Positions 31,569 through 41,162 of a stretch of 45,619 nucleotides of DNA are shown piece after piece. Numbering within the stretch: the stretch's first letter is position 1; each line of letters begins with the position of its first letter. Under the pieces are notes generated by a model. The model did no database searches. It was not told the origin of the DNA and was given only the letters and a program-made list of their open reading frames with translations. The stretch is from Treponema sp. (GTDB lineage Bacteria > Spirochaetota > Spirochaetia > Treponematales > Breznakiellaceae). The stretch spans positions 1 through 45,619 of the forward strand of contig JAISZZ010000070.1 of the NCBI GenBank assembly GCA_031284385.1. Reading direction: 5' to 3'. Both the position numbers and the translations under genes were made by a program.

Positions 31569-33590
31569 CTACTTCTTTTTTTTAAGGGATTCTATCGATT
31601 TTTTGAAAATATCAAATGTACCGGTTTGTTTTTCAACCCAAAAAACAGGCTTCATTTCTTCATGCCCTGAATGCCGAAAAAATATTTCATTGTTAGCCGT
31701 GTAAGCGATGCTGGCTTTATCGCTTAGATAGTTGTCAAGCACTGTAACTGCCGCAAGCGTAAAGAAAATAAGAGAGGCGTTAATGTGTTGTTTTTTTCCA
31801 AGCAGCATATTGAGCCGTTTTGATAATGGGTTTTCTACCTGAAAATTGTATGGTTCCCATGGATTTTCAATTCCCTCTACCAGCGCGTTTTCCGCCGCTC
31901 CTCCCAGTTTGTTCGCGGCATCAATGGCTACGGCGCAAGCGGTTAAATCTTTACGCAGACGATGTGCCAGCGTGTATATCGCCACAACATCTTTTTTAAA
32001 AAATGATGGAGGTGTAGGCGGTATAGTATCATAGTTAGGCAGAAAATAATATCGGCGTATCCAGTGAATATCGGTAGAAATATTGACTGCATAGGTAGAA
32101 TTTCTTTTTTGTAATGAATTCTCAAAATAATGTGAATATTCAGATACCCGAATAAGATATTTTTTTTCAAAACTTTCTGAAATGGCTGTATGCCAATCAT
32201 CAACAATCGAAATCATAGACGATTCTCCGGCGAATTGTCCTATGAATTTTATATAGCGGAAAGCGTACAACAGCTCTTCAATTATTTGTGAAAGTATCAA
32301 CGCAAGCTGTAAAGGATCTTCCGGCGCGATTAACTCCCCATTTTTTTTAATTTCCAGAACATCGGCAAAATATGGGTAGAAATCTGGGAAAGTCCCCAGT
32401 TTATCCCATGGGGCTCTGGGAAACAATGTTTCAAGTATTTTCAGGCTTCGCTCAAAGGCTTTTGTTTCGGATGTTTCCGAAGACTGCTCAACTTTCTTTT
32501 CTTTTTCAAATTTTTCATCTTTAATATCGGACAAAGAATCCACGACAGACTCCGCGCCGGTTTCACCGGACACATCCGTATTCCTTGTTTTATCAGCGGC
32601 GGCGCCCCTCAAAGAATTAGGAGCTATCTGATCGGCCTCTGATAATTCTAAAAACGCCTCAAAATTGTCATTGTTTTCTATGAAAAATATTTCATAATTT
32701 TGATAATAACTGGCAATAATTTTCATCAAAATAGGATAAAATAACCGGCGAATAGATGTGTTTATATACATATAGAGGCCGTTTACTTCCATTATTTTAT
32801 TTTTCATTGCCTGCGCTTCATTTGGTTTTTCTTCGGCTACAATATCATATAAAACCTGAAACACCGCCATAATATCTTTATCATTAAGTTTCCCTATGAT
32901 ATATAAGGGTTTGTAAATTTCGCGCAGCAAATTTTCAAAATCTTTCACCAGTACATTGCGCGGATGCAATTGAATTTTACCAATTTCGGAAGCGATAGTA
33001 TCAAGCTTCCATTGTCGTAAAGTATTTAGGACTTTGAACTCTGCCGGAGCCGCGTTCCGCAGTTTTTGCGACAGCTCGGCATTACTACGTGGGAATAAAA
33101 GCCGCATAGCGGTTATCAAGCGTTCAAGCGTACTATAACATTCGTTCAATATTTCTTTTACAAAATACGGATTCACTTTATCTGGAGGATCGCCTATAAA
33201 ACTCAGACGTGATTTTAAAACCTGCCAAAAAGTTTTAATTTTAAATTCGCTATATCCGGCGATAGTATCCATTTTTACACGTTCACTGTAAGACAAATTT
33301 TCTTTCCGGTGAAACCGCAGTACGGATTTTAATTTTTTATCATCTTCAGAGGCGGCAATTTCAACTAGGCGTTTTGGTTTAGCTGTTTTTGAAGCGCCCG
33401 CCGCCGCCCCTTTAATTGGGCGCGTAAATTTATCCGAAACAATAGATGTTACCGGCTCAAGGCCCCGTTCCACTCCAATTTCACCGCCAAGCACTTTCTG
33501 CATACGCTTGGCCTCTTTTTCATTCAACGGCCCCAACCGGTTCTTTACTTTTTCAAGCTCGCCGGGTTCGTAAATAGCGTTCTTAGCCAT
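31569..33590 (-). CDS. Conserved-looking hypothetical protein, 673 aa
   Basis: I do not recognise this family. The ATG at 33590 is preferred because GAGG lies eight bases upstream; an ATG six bases earlier is too close to it. The protein has no signal peptide or clear membrane span. A basic N-terminal region (about 1-90) precedes helical segments (NECYSTLERLITAMRLLFPR, LNDKDIMAVFQVLYDIVAEE). An acidic, Ser/Glu/Lys-rich linker lies around 330-380, followed by a second helical domain (LQLALILSQIIEELLYAFRY). Base composition resembles the neighbours. It begins ten bases after the DUF2804-like gene and ends 24 bases before the Aat-like gene, so these three are probably cotranscribed. Confidence 0.75.
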   Translation of the reverse strand: MAKNAIYEPGELEKVKNRLGPLNEKEAKRMQKVLGGEIGVERGLEPVTSIVSDKFTRPIKGAAAGASKTAKPKRLVEIAASEDDKKLKSVLRFHRKENLSYSERVKMDTIAGYSEFKIKTFWQVLKSRLSFIGDPPDKVNPYFVKEILNECYSTLERLITAMRLLFPRSNAELSQKLRNAAPAEFKVLNTLRQWKLDTIASEIGKIQLHPRNVLVKDFENLLREIYKPLYIIGKLNDKDIMAVFQVLYDIVAEEKPNEAQAMKNKIMEVNGLYMYINTSIRRLFYPILMKIIASYYQNYEIFFIENNDNFEAFLELSEADQIAPNSLRGAAADKTRNTDVSGETGAESVVDSLSDIKDEKFEKEKKVEQSSETSETKAFERSLKILETLFPRAPWDKLGTFPDFYPYFADVLEIKKNGELIAPEDPLQLALILSQIIEELLYAFRYIKFIGQFAGESSMISIVDDWHTAISESFEKKYLIRVSEYSHYFENSLQKRNSTYAVNISTDIHWIRRYYFLPNYDTIPPTPPSFFKKDVVAIYTLAHRLRKDLTACAVAIDAANKLGGAAENALVEGIENPWEPYNFQVENPLSKRLNMLLGKKQHINASLIFFTLAAVTVLDNYLSDKASIAYTANNEIFFRHSGHEEMKPVFWVEKQTGTFDIFKKSIESLKKKK

Positions 33591-33600
33591 CAGCATAACC

Positions 33601-34644
33601 TCATAATTTAAAAATAAAATGTTCTACGGTACCGAGTACATTCCTAATAGGCAGTTTTTCACCGCTATGCGACATCAACATTCCGTTAAATAGGCCGATA
33701 GGATTTTTATGTTCCATTCCGATAAAAAATAAATCAAACATCATACCGCTGTCTTCTATTTGTTTGAAACTAAGATCGACCATGCCTTCAAGGTCTTGAA
33801 TGACAGCCTCGCCCGGCTCCGCCTCTGTTATACGCACAGGCGGCAGCGGTGTCAGCGTTCCGTCAATCCATAAAGCATTTTCGTTATTTGTGTTTAGCTT
33901 TTTGGTTATGTGTTCACCTAAACTAAATCCAAAACGCCTGCCCTTAGCGTCAATAGCGGACCCCCGGCAGTTGTAATAACGCGACCTGTAGGGGATAAAC
34001 CCCTTGCAATCCTGAAAAAAACCGTTCGTGGATTCCGTGTGTAGGTTCATTGTAACGTCACCCCATATAATACTTCCTTCAACGCCGGAAAATCCTTTGA
34101 AAAAATACATCGAACGATTTTCCGCGATAAGCAGATTCACCGCGATTGGCGTTGTCTGCTGAATACCAAATTCAAGGTGAGCCGTAAACACAGGCCGTTC
34201 TATCGCGGAATCTATCGAAATATCCAAAATAATATGTTTTGAAGTCATGTAATCGTGTATACGAAACGAAAAATCTGCTCCGGTCTGCTCGATAACGCTG
34301 TCATTCAAATTATTCGGCATCTTCCACGCGGAAAATGGAAACGACTTCATAACATGCATCTTTTCTTTACCGCGTTTGTTCCAAAATAAAATTTCAGCAA
34401 AACAAAAAAATTTCAGATTCGCTACGACTGCCTCCAAACGTATTTCATCATTCTGCGCGGTGAAGGTCTGCCATTCTTTCAACCTCAAATCCAACGCCCA
34501 CTCTGGAAGCGGGATAAGGTACGGTCTATCTATAGCCAGCAGATTGACTTCATCAAAGGCGCTTGTCCATGTCCCCTGCAACGGTTTGCCGTTTTCAACC
34601 GGCGAACTACACTGCGGGAGCAGATGCCTTGTATACATTGACAT
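33601..34644 (-). CDS. DUF2804-like protein
   Basis: The 347-aa soluble protein looks beta-rich and fits the pattern I recall for DUF2804: an N-terminal GKPLQGTWTSAFDEVNLLAI, a middle RSMYFFKGFSGVEGSIIWGD, then RFGFSLGEHITKK, and a C-terminal EGMVDLSFKQIEDSGMMFDL followed by NPIGLFNGMLMSHSGEKLPI. The function of the family is unknown to me; the fold may be lipocalin- or hydrolase-like. It is the first gene of the unit with the 673-aa protein and the Aat-like protein. The 161 bp upstream hold repeat R2 copy E. Confidence 0.6.
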   Translation of the reverse strand: MSMYTRHLLPQCSSPVENGKPLQGTWTSAFDEVNLLAIDRPYLIPLPEWALDLRLKEWQTFTAQNDEIRLEAVVANLKFFCFAEILFWNKRGKEKMHVMKSFPFSAWKMPNNLNDSVIEQTGADFSFRIHDYMTSKHIILDISIDSAIERPVFTAHLEFGIQQTTPIAVNLLIAENRSMYFFKGFSGVEGSIIWGDVTMNLHTESTNGFFQDCKGFIPYRSRYYNCRGSAIDAKGRRFGFSLGEHITKKLNTNNENALWIDGTLTPLPPVRITEAEPGEAVIQDLEGMVDLSFKQIEDSGMMFDLFFIGMEHKNPIGLFNGMLMSHSGEKLPIRNVLGTVEHFIFKL

Positions 34645-34681
34645 AAGTATATTATTTTTTTCATATTGCTACAATCCAGTC

Positions 34682-34775
34682 AGCAATTTTATATTTACAG
34701 ATGCACTTCATCGGCGAGTACGAAAATCAGGAAGGGGACGATTTCCATGCCGCATCCGGCGCATATCCGCTTTTG
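34682..34775 (-). repeat. Dispersed repeat R2, short copy E (minus orientation)
   Basis: Read on the minus strand: AAAAGCGGATATGCGCCG, then GCATGGAAATCGTCCCCTTC, then ATTTTCGTACTCGCCG. It keeps the peptide frame DKSGYAPDAAWKSSPS. The end shared with copy D is GTACGAAAATCA and ATGCAC on the plus strand. It lies between the DUF2804-like gene and the WD40 gene. Confidence 0.65.
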
Positions 34776-34782
34776 TCAGTCC

Positions 34783-34818
34783 GCCGGCTAACGCAGGCTC
34801 GCCGGCTAACGCAGGCGG
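34783..34818. repeat. Two direct copies of an 18-bp unit at the 3' end of the WD40 gene
   Basis: CGCCGGCTAACGCAGGC occurs twice in succession (starting near 34783 and 34799). The second copy includes the stop codon of the WD40 protein, so the last residues ARLR come from the repeat. Confidence 0.7.
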
Positions 34819-37800
34819 GCGGCTTTGAAAAACAGGAAACTGTCCGGTATGCTTGCTATTGGATGTTGCATACTTGAAGTCAACTTTGGGATGGTTTCGC
34901 TCAAATATGTTTTAAGTTCATCAATACCGATGACATTGTCCTTTAAGGAATCGGCGCCGCCTTTCAGTCCTTGAGTCAAAGCATAGGTAAAAACACCGCG
35001 CTTGCTTTTGCTTATCGTCTGTGCTGTTTCTATGCCGCCGCAGGAGGAAATGATAACCGCGTTATCGCGCTGTATGTCCCGCACAAGCATATTGTAATCA
35101 ACGCAAAGACTCTCTCTGCCGTCAATTCCCTCCGCGCCGTACAGATCTAGCAATATTATTTTTTGGCAAGGTAAATCAAGCATGGCAAAAAGTTTCTGCC
35201 GTGATATGGCTTTTGATATGTCTATAGTTCCATCTTTTTTATATGCGGCATCTTTCGGCAAAAAATAAAAATCTCCGGCTGCGTCTGTGAATCCACGCCC
35301 CGCCAGATAAAAAACAGCCGTATCCTGCGGCGACATTTGCTTGAAATAATTCAAACGCGCCGAAATGCTTTTTAAAGTCGGGAGGATAGACATTTTATCC
35401 GCGATAAGAACACTGTTCACTTTCCGGTAGAGCCTGCCCTGCTGCCGTTTGAACACGCTGATAATGTCGCGTGCATCAAGCGGAGTCCACTCAAGATTAG
35501 GAATATCGGGATCATTATACGCTCCCACGCCGATAGAAAATACCCAAAGGTCGGGAAGCTGCCGCTTCTCATTTAATGGTACATTGTTCCATTCAACCTC
35601 CACGCTGTCCTTTCCTTCCGCGAAGCGGTTTGAGGCGTAGGCCTCGATAAAGTTTCCGCCGGCGTTAAGCGTAACCGGAAAATTGTACTCGCGGTAAGCG
35701 CCTTCATTGTTTATAACTATTTCCCGCGTTTCTCTTTTAAGCTGCCTGCTTGAAGAAAATGCGCTGTTGTCGTTTGACGCGATCAATCTACCGTTTAGCA
35801 AAACCCTTATACGCTCAACAGGCGCGTTTTGGTAGGAAGTTGAAAATGAAAGCTGTGTTGAGCGCTCCATAGTGCCGGAACCGTTTTGCGGCGAGCTTAT
35901 GGCAAGTTCGGGCGGCGAAAACAGCACGGCGTTTTCGAGCGCTGCTTCGTTATCCTCCGGTATGTCTACCCAGACGGACTGCGGCGTGGGCCGGTAGAGG
36001 AGTGGCCGAAAACGTTCCAAATTGTAGGTATCGTTTTTATCAGCATTTTTTATTCGAAGCATTATGTTTTCGGCGCCGGACGGTGAAGAATTATAAAAAC
36101 CGGACGGATTCACGCAGACCCACTCACCGTTGGCATAGCGGCTTAGTAATGCCGTTTCCATGCCGGTAACAGAATCCCAAGCCTTTAGCACGCCGCCGCC
36201 GGAACCGGCAAGCAGCCGTTTTCCGTCCGGGCTATAGCTTACAGTGTAAACCTCGCCGGTGAGACTGCCGCCGGTATGCAGTTCGCGTCCCGTTTTTGTA
36301 TCCCATTCTTTGACGATAAAATTCTTATCGCCCGATGCCGCCCGTTTACCGTCAGGACTGAAGGCCGCCGACAAAACTTCGTTACTGTGTCCCCTAAAAG
36401 TTAAAAGTTCCTTGCCCGCAGCGGCATCCCAGATTTTAACGGTTTCATCGCTTGAAGCCGAGATTATGCGGCTTCCATCCATGCTATACGCGACTGAACG
36501 CACTAAATCGCGGTGGCCGTTCAATACGACAGGTTCGCGTTTTGTCCGTGCATCCCAAATCATTACCGATACGCCGGCACCGGTAACTACGAAACGTCCA
36601 TCGGGACTGTAGGCGGCGCAATTTACCACATCATTTAGAGTAATCGTGAATACTGTTTTTTCCGTCTCGATATTCCAAATTTTAAGAGTTTTATCGTTAG
36701 AAGCGGACGCGATACGGGTGGCATCGGGGCTAAACACGGCGGCGGTTACGGCTTCGGTATGACCCTGTAGAGTTTGTAAGTCGCGCCCTGTACTCGCATC
36801 CCATATCTTTATAGTCTTGCCGGTTGACGCGGATAGTATCAGTCTGCCATCCTTGCTGTACGCCACCTGAGTTACATCGCCGGAATGACCGCTTAAAGTC
36901 AAAAGCTGTCGCATACGCTCAGCGTCCCAAACCGTGATTAGCCCGTTTTTTCCCGCCGACACTATGCGCTTACTGTCGGGACTCCATGATGCGCTCATTA
37001 CGTCAAGGCTGTTGCCGCCAAAACTTAAACGTTCCACGCCGTCACTAAAATGCCAAATTTTTATAAATGTATCGAAGGAGCCGGACAGCAGGCAGCGGCT
37101 GTCCGGGCTAAAATCCAGAGCGCCGACTGCCGCGCCGTGTCCTTTAAACGAGCGAGATGCGTAAAACGATTTAGCGTCCCAAGTTCTTATAACCGTATCA
37201 GCCGCGCCGGCGGCTAAACGGCTTCCATCCGGACTGTAAGCGAGCGCGTATACCGCGCCTCCGTCCTGTTTCAATAGCCGGACAAGATTCCCGTTTCCGG
37301 TATCCCAAATCCTGACAATTCCATCCTCACCGCCAGACACTATAAATTTTGCGTCCGGACTGTAAGCCAATGCCCAAACCGCGCCGGCCTTACCTTCAAA
37401 GCTGCGTATTTCCGCGCCTGTTTCTCCGTCCCATAGCTTTACCACGCCATCAACGGAAGCGGATGCTATACGTTTTCCGCTGGGACTGTAGGTTACGCAG
37501 CGCACAGGCGCGTCGTGGGCAGGTATGCGAAGCAGTTCTTTGCCACTGTCCGCGTCCCAAACCCTGACGGTTCTATCCGCCGATGCCGAGACAATTTTTT
37601 TGCCGTCCGGACTAAAATACGCCTGCCAAACCCAATTAGTATGGCCTTTTAATGTTAGCATTTCTTTTCCGGTATAAGCGTCCCATATTTTTACTGTGTT
37701 ATCGCCTGACGCGGAAACTATGCGGCCGCCGTCATGTCTATATGAGGCGGAGCTTACTATGCTTTCATGCCCGTAAAGAGTTTTCATTAAACGGCCATTC

Positions 37801-38045
37801 TTTGAGTCCCAAATTTTTACGGTTTTACCGGTACCACCCGAAACCACATAACGTCCGTCGCGGCTGTAAGAGGCGGTATAAACCTCGCTGTCTATTCCGG
37901 GTAAAATTTCAACGGCGGCGTTTAGGCGGCTTGCAATCAGCAAAAAGCATACAAAAAACACGCATTCGCGCAGTGAACGCGTAGCCGACGGTAACGTTGA
38001 CACCTCGATTTGGGCGGATACTTGTCTTAATCTGAAATAAGTCAT
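34806..38045 (-). CDS. WD40-repeat protein with C-terminal caspase fold lacking the catalytic pair
   Basis: The 1079-aa protein has a basic N-terminus and a hydrophobic signal sequence (ECVFFVCFLLIASRL), so it is probably exported. Residues about 53-640 contain 14 WD40 repeats (for example GGRIVSASGDNTVKIWDAYT, KKIVSASADRTVRVWDADS), enough for two seven-bladed propellers. A beta-rich linker follows. Residues about 830-1079 have the caspase/C14 layout: VFSIGVGAYND, TPLDARDIISVF, TAVFYLAGRGFTDAAGD, IILLDLYGAEG and DNAVIISSCGG. The histidine of the usual GHG is Arg917, and the cysteine of the usual DxCxSG is Tyr969. It is therefore a predicted pseudoprotease used for binding or signalling. Confidence 0.85.
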   Translation of the reverse strand: MTYFRLRQVSAQIEVSTLPSATRSLRECVFFVCFLLIASRLNAAVEILPGIDSEVYTASYSRDGRYVVSGGTGKTVKIWDSKNGRLMKTLYGHESIVSSASYRHDGGRIVSASGDNTVKIWDAYTGKEMLTLKGHTNWVWQAYFSPDGKKIVSASADRTVRVWDADSGKELLRIPAHDAPVRCVTYSPSGKRIASASVDGVVKLWDGETGAEIRSFEGKAGAVWALAYSPDAKFIVSGGEDGIVRIWDTGNGNLVRLLKQDGGAVYALAYSPDGSRLAAGAADTVIRTWDAKSFYASRSFKGHGAAVGALDFSPDSRCLLSGSFDTFIKIWHFSDGVERLSFGGNSLDVMSASWSPDSKRIVSAGKNGLITVWDAERMRQLLTLSGHSGDVTQVAYSKDGRLILSASTGKTIKIWDASTGRDLQTLQGHTEAVTAAVFSPDATRIASASNDKTLKIWNIETEKTVFTITLNDVVNCAAYSPDGRFVVTGAGVSVMIWDARTKREPVVLNGHRDLVRSVAYSMDGSRIISASSDETVKIWDAAAGKELLTFRGHSNEVLSAAFSPDGKRAASGDKNFIVKEWDTKTGRELHTGGSLTGEVYTVSYSPDGKRLLAGSGGGVLKAWDSVTGMETALLSRYANGEWVCVNPSGFYNSSPSGAENIMLRIKNADKNDTYNLERFRPLLYRPTPQSVWVDIPEDNEAALENAVLFSPPELAISSPQNGSGTMERSTQLSFSTSYQNAPVERIRVLLNGRLIASNDNSAFSSSRQLKRETREIVINNEGAYREYNFPVTLNAGGNFIEAYASNRFAEGKDSVEVEWNNVPLNEKRQLPDLWVFSIGVGAYNDPDIPNLEWTPLDARDIISVFKRQQGRLYRKVNSVLIADKMSILPTLKSISARLNYFKQMSPQDTAVFYLAGRGFTDAAGDFYFLPKDAAYKKDGTIDISKAISRQKLFAMLDLPCQKIILLDLYGAEGIDGRESLCVDYNMLVRDIQRDNAVIISSCGGIETAQTISKSKRGVFTYALTQGLKGGADSLKDNVIGIDELKTYLSETIPKLTSSMQHPIASIPDSFLFFKAARLR

Positions 38046-38141
38046 AGGAATACTGAATTATAGACAATTCACGCGAATTATGTAACATGGCAAGGGTGCG
38101 GACACTTTAAATTAACCGTCAATATTTTTACAGTTAAAATA

Positions 38142-38960
38142 ATGAAAAAAATTATTATTTGTTTTTTAGCGTTGACGGTTTCACTGTTTTTCGCCGGTTT
38201 TACGTGTTTTGCGCTGCCGCTTGACGAACTGGCCGACAGACAGGTAAGAGATGAATTGATTCGCGGCAAAATTTTAAGCGGGGCGAGCTTTGATAAATTT
38301 GATTCGCGGCTTATTCAACGGCTTATGCCGAATTATATTCCGCTGCGCCAGCTATTCGGAAAGAGCATTGCAGAACTCGATCCGTCAATGCTTGTTGAAA
38401 ATCTGTATCTGTACAAAAAACCGCCGAATTTTAGAAATCGTCTATGGACGGAAGCTGAAAAAACTGCCGTGCTTAACGCGCTTGTGTCTATAAGTCAGCT
38501 TGCCGGTGTACAGTATTATTCGGCAAGCCGTAACAGTATGCGCGTATTTTATGAAACCTCTTCGGTAATAGACGATCCGCAAAAAAAAACGCCGCAGGCG
38601 GATCCAGCATTTACGCTGGGTGAGACGGCGCCGCCTAAAATCAGCCTTTACGCCCGCCAAAAGGACCTTACCTTTGGGGATAATATATACAGGTACGATT
38701 ACGCAATCGACGATTCGGCCGTTATGTTCAAACAAACAAACTATTCCACGCTTTATTACGGTATAATACCGGTCATAGCGAAGGGCAAGCTGTGTACGAT
38801 TGCCGCCGTTATAGACGCGGAGGAGTATTTTTTGATATATGCCGTGAGTATGGCGAAAGCGCCTTCGATTCCGGCGATAAACAAAAAAGCTGGGAGTTCG
38901 TTTGCCTCGCGAGCGGAAGCGTTGATAAAATGGTTTACATCGAGTATAGCGGGCGATTAA
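38142..38960 (+). CDS. Secreted protein of unknown function, 272 aa
   Basis: The N-terminus is a good signal peptide (KKIIICFLALTVSLFFAGFT, cleavage after CFA near 25) with no lipobox cysteine in position, so it is probably periplasmic. The mature part is mixed alpha/beta and contains PNYIPLRQLFGKSIAELDPS, WTEAEKTAVLNALVSISQLA, then YRYDYAIDDSAVMFKQTNYS and YGIIPVIAKGKLCTIAAVID. I do not recognise it; it may be one of the spirochaete-restricted families. It diverges from the WD40 gene across 96 bp and ends at a strong terminator shared with the lipoprotein gene from the other side. Confidence 0.75.
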   Translation: MKKIIICFLALTVSLFFAGFTCFALPLDELADRQVRDELIRGKILSGASFDKFDSRLIQRLMPNYIPLRQLFGKSIAELDPSMLVENLYLYKKPPNFRNRLWTEAEKTAVLNALVSISQLAGVQYYSASRNSMRVFYETSSVIDDPQKKTPQADPAFTLGETAPPKISLYARQKDLTFGDNIYRYDYAIDDSAVMFKQTNYSTLYYGIIPVIAKGKLCTIAAVIDAEEYFLIYAVSMAKAPSIPAINKKAGSSFASRAEALIKWFTSSIAGD

Positions 38961-38965
38961 CCCGC

Positions 38966-39010
38966 ATAAAAAAAGCCTCCGGCGAAAATCCATTCCGCCA
39001 GAGGCTTTCG
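38966..39010. terminator. Bidirectional intrinsic terminator
   Basis: AAAGCCTC and GAGGCTTT pair, with CGGCG and CGCC close to the loop, flanked by an A run on the left and CTTTC on the right. It lies between the converging secreted-protein and lipoprotein genes. A second palindrome follows at about 39024-39054 (CGCCGCAAATT with AATTTGCGGCG). Confidence 0.8.
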
Positions 39011-39079
39011 AGCGCTCAAATTAGCGCCGCAAATTGAACGCAAAATTTGCGGCGAGGCTGGCGTACTAAACGCGCCGTT

Positions 39080-40840
39080 TTACTTAGCGTTGAATATTAA
39101 GATTGAACCGCCAAGAGAAGCGCTGCCACCATCTGTGTTGTCTAATTTAGCCACCGCACCAATTCCAGAAAGCTTAGTAGCGGGGGTGTCATCCAATACT
39201 TTAGCAAAGTAGTCACCCGCTATAATAAAAGCCCGATTTTCGCTTAATGTACCCAAAGACCCTGCGCTTATAGATCCTGCAACAACATTGGAAGTCTCGG
39301 CATCCAATGTGCCTACAAGAATAGATCCACCGGCGCCGCCTATAATAAAGCCGTCGTAAGCAATATTCTCCACTTTGTTTCCGGTTGTTACACTGCCGCT
39401 GTCTGCAAGCTTCAGCGTCGATGCGCTTCCAAGACTTAAAGTACCGCTCGCCGATAAATCTATGTTTAAGTACTTCAAATCAAGTGTCTTTCCGTCATTT
39501 ATTATGAGGCACGTACCATTACTGCTAAAAGTAAGGCTAGCGACTTTAGTATGATTAACACTAATAATAGTGTTGTACGTAAATCCATTGTCACTGTACA
39601 AACTGAACAGCGTACCATGCCCCCCCGTGTTTCCAATTCTATAGCTATCCCCGTTTAAATAACTGCCGCTACCGGATATGCCGGCATTTTTACTCAATAT
39701 AAATGATGCAGCATAATCGCTCTTGAGATTTATTATGCCACCGTTCAAATTGAGCGTACCGCTTTCAACGGTAAATTCATTAGCGCCAAATTTCAACACT
39801 GTATCGTCGCCGATTCCAGTAAACGCACCGGCAGTGGATAAAATACCAGAAGCCTTTACTCCAGGATCATCGGCCGATCTGATATTATCCGTTTCCGGCG
39901 CTTTAGGGTACGGTCCGATGCCGGCGCTATATATCACACTAGCCCCATCTTTAATAGTAAGTTTAGATAGCCCTACAACTTTTTTAAAAGTCAGTATTGA
40001 GTTTGAATCTATGGTAGTATTAGTCTTAAATGCTGCTATACCGTCAAACTCCGTGTCTTTTTTGAATGTAACATCACTGCTAAATGATCCATCTTGTGCT
40101 TTTAAATAAGCATCTATGGTAGCAGAGACAGCGTTTGTTATTTTCCCCATAACTGTTAATGTACCTGCTATTGCAATATTGCTAGTGCTAGTAGCTGCCA
40201 CATCACCTATGACTATAACATCGGTTGGATAGGTTATGCCGCTGGGAAAGTTATAATTTCCAATAATATAGAGTTCGGTAGGGGTACCTGTAATTGTTAC
40301 CGGAATATCGGCATTGTCGGGGTCGGCTAATACAGCCGACACGCCATCCGCCGCTGTTTCCCCAACAGGTACTAGGTTAGACCTATCATCCTTGACAATG
40401 ACATATATTTGGTTATTATCACCCGCACTCGTACTCGTACTAACGTGCGCCGTTATAAATTCACTGCTAGCAATCAGTCGACCGTTAGCAGACATATCTA
40501 TTTTTTTCGAATTCAAAATATCCCTAGTAAGGTCTCCCGCTACAACAATCGTCCCATTACTACTATTACTACTATCAATAATATTGATAGTCCAAGTATC
40601 GAGATTTAAGGTCTTGCCCGGCGGAATGATCAGCGTCTCATTACCCAATGATATATCTTTAAATAACCAAACTTCTGTAAAACGCTCATCTTTAAGCATA
40701 GTATTCAAAGCTTCAATATCACTAGCCCCCCCAATCATTCCGGGCGAAACCTCGACAACGCTGTCGGGCTCCGGACATCCAGTCAAGGCAAACGCAAGCG
40801 CTATCGCGATTAAAATCGTGGAAAATAATGTCTTTTTCAT
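39080..40840 (-). CDS. Repetitive surface or periplasmic lipoprotein, beta-helix-like
   Basis: I set the start at the ATG at 40840, which has AAGGA eight bases upstream. It gives a lipoprotein signal ending in the lipobox ALTGC with Cys22. The 586-aa protein is rich in Ser, Thr, Gly, Asn, Ile and Val with few charges, and shows irregular strand-turn repeats (GTLTVMGKITNAVSATI, DGASVIYSAGIGPYP, NGGIINLKSDYAASFIL, SGTLSLGSASTLKLADSGS), consistent with a right-handed beta-helix or adhesin-like stalk. No catalytic motif is visible. Short codon repeats (ACTCGT; TACTAT) encode STSTS and SSNSSN. The surface location is inferred, not shown. Confidence 0.75.
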   Translation of the reverse strand: MKKTLFSTILIAIALAFALTGCPEPDSVVEVSPGMIGGASDIEALNTMLKDERFTEVWLFKDISLGNETLIIPPGKTLNLDTWTINIIDSSNSSNGTIVVAGDLTRDILNSKKIDMSANGRLIASSEFITAHVSTSTSAGDNNQIYVIVKDDRSNLVPVGETAADGVSAVLADPDNADIPVTITGTPTELYIIGNYNFPSGITYPTDVIVIGDVAATSTSNIAIAGTLTVMGKITNAVSATIDAYLKAQDGSFSSDVTFKKDTEFDGIAAFKTNTTIDSNSILTFKKVVGLSKLTIKDGASVIYSAGIGPYPKAPETDNIRSADDPGVKASGILSTAGAFTGIGDDTVLKFGANEFTVESGTLNLNGGIINLKSDYAASFILSKNAGISGSGSYLNGDSYRIGNTGGHGTLFSLYSDNGFTYNTIISVNHTKVASLTFSSNGTCLIINDGKTLDLKYLNIDLSASGTLSLGSASTLKLADSGSVTTGNKVENIAYDGFIIGGAGGSILVGTLDAETSNVVAGSISAGSLGTLSENRAFIIAGDYFAKVLDDTPATKLSGIGAVAKLDNTDGGSASLGGSILIFNAK

Positions 40841-40980
40841 AAGTAACATCCTTTTTTAGGTGTTCTAGCGCATTGGCATACGCCGCGCCCGCATGGATTT
40901 TTGCCCGGTTATAATGTATTTAGCCCATGCCTACATCTATTCCAGTATAGTAAAAAACCCACAGAATTACAAGCGCACGC

Positions 40981-41079
40981 ATTGCCTAATAATTAATGCT
41001 GAAGGGACAGGACAAAAGGGCGGCTATATGCCGCAAAGAGTATGGAAATCGTCCCCTATCATCGGAACCGGCGGCTTCC
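40981..41079 (+). repeat. Dispersed repeat R2, internally deleted copy B
   Basis: This copy keeps both ends of the element: ATTGCCTAATAATTAAT at the left and GCGGCTATATGCCGCAAAGA through ATCGTCCCCTATCATCGGAA at the right. It lacks the central inverted-repeat part. The peptide frame QKGGYMPQRVWKSSP is intact. It lies in the 322-bp gap between the lipoprotein gene and the small membrane-protein gene, where no other feature is visible. Confidence 0.75.
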
Positions 41080-41162
41080 TACACGCCCAATCCGCCACCT
41101 AAACTCCATAAGCAAGTGGATAGACACTGTAGGCGTTTATCCTCTTGCGACAGCGATACATC

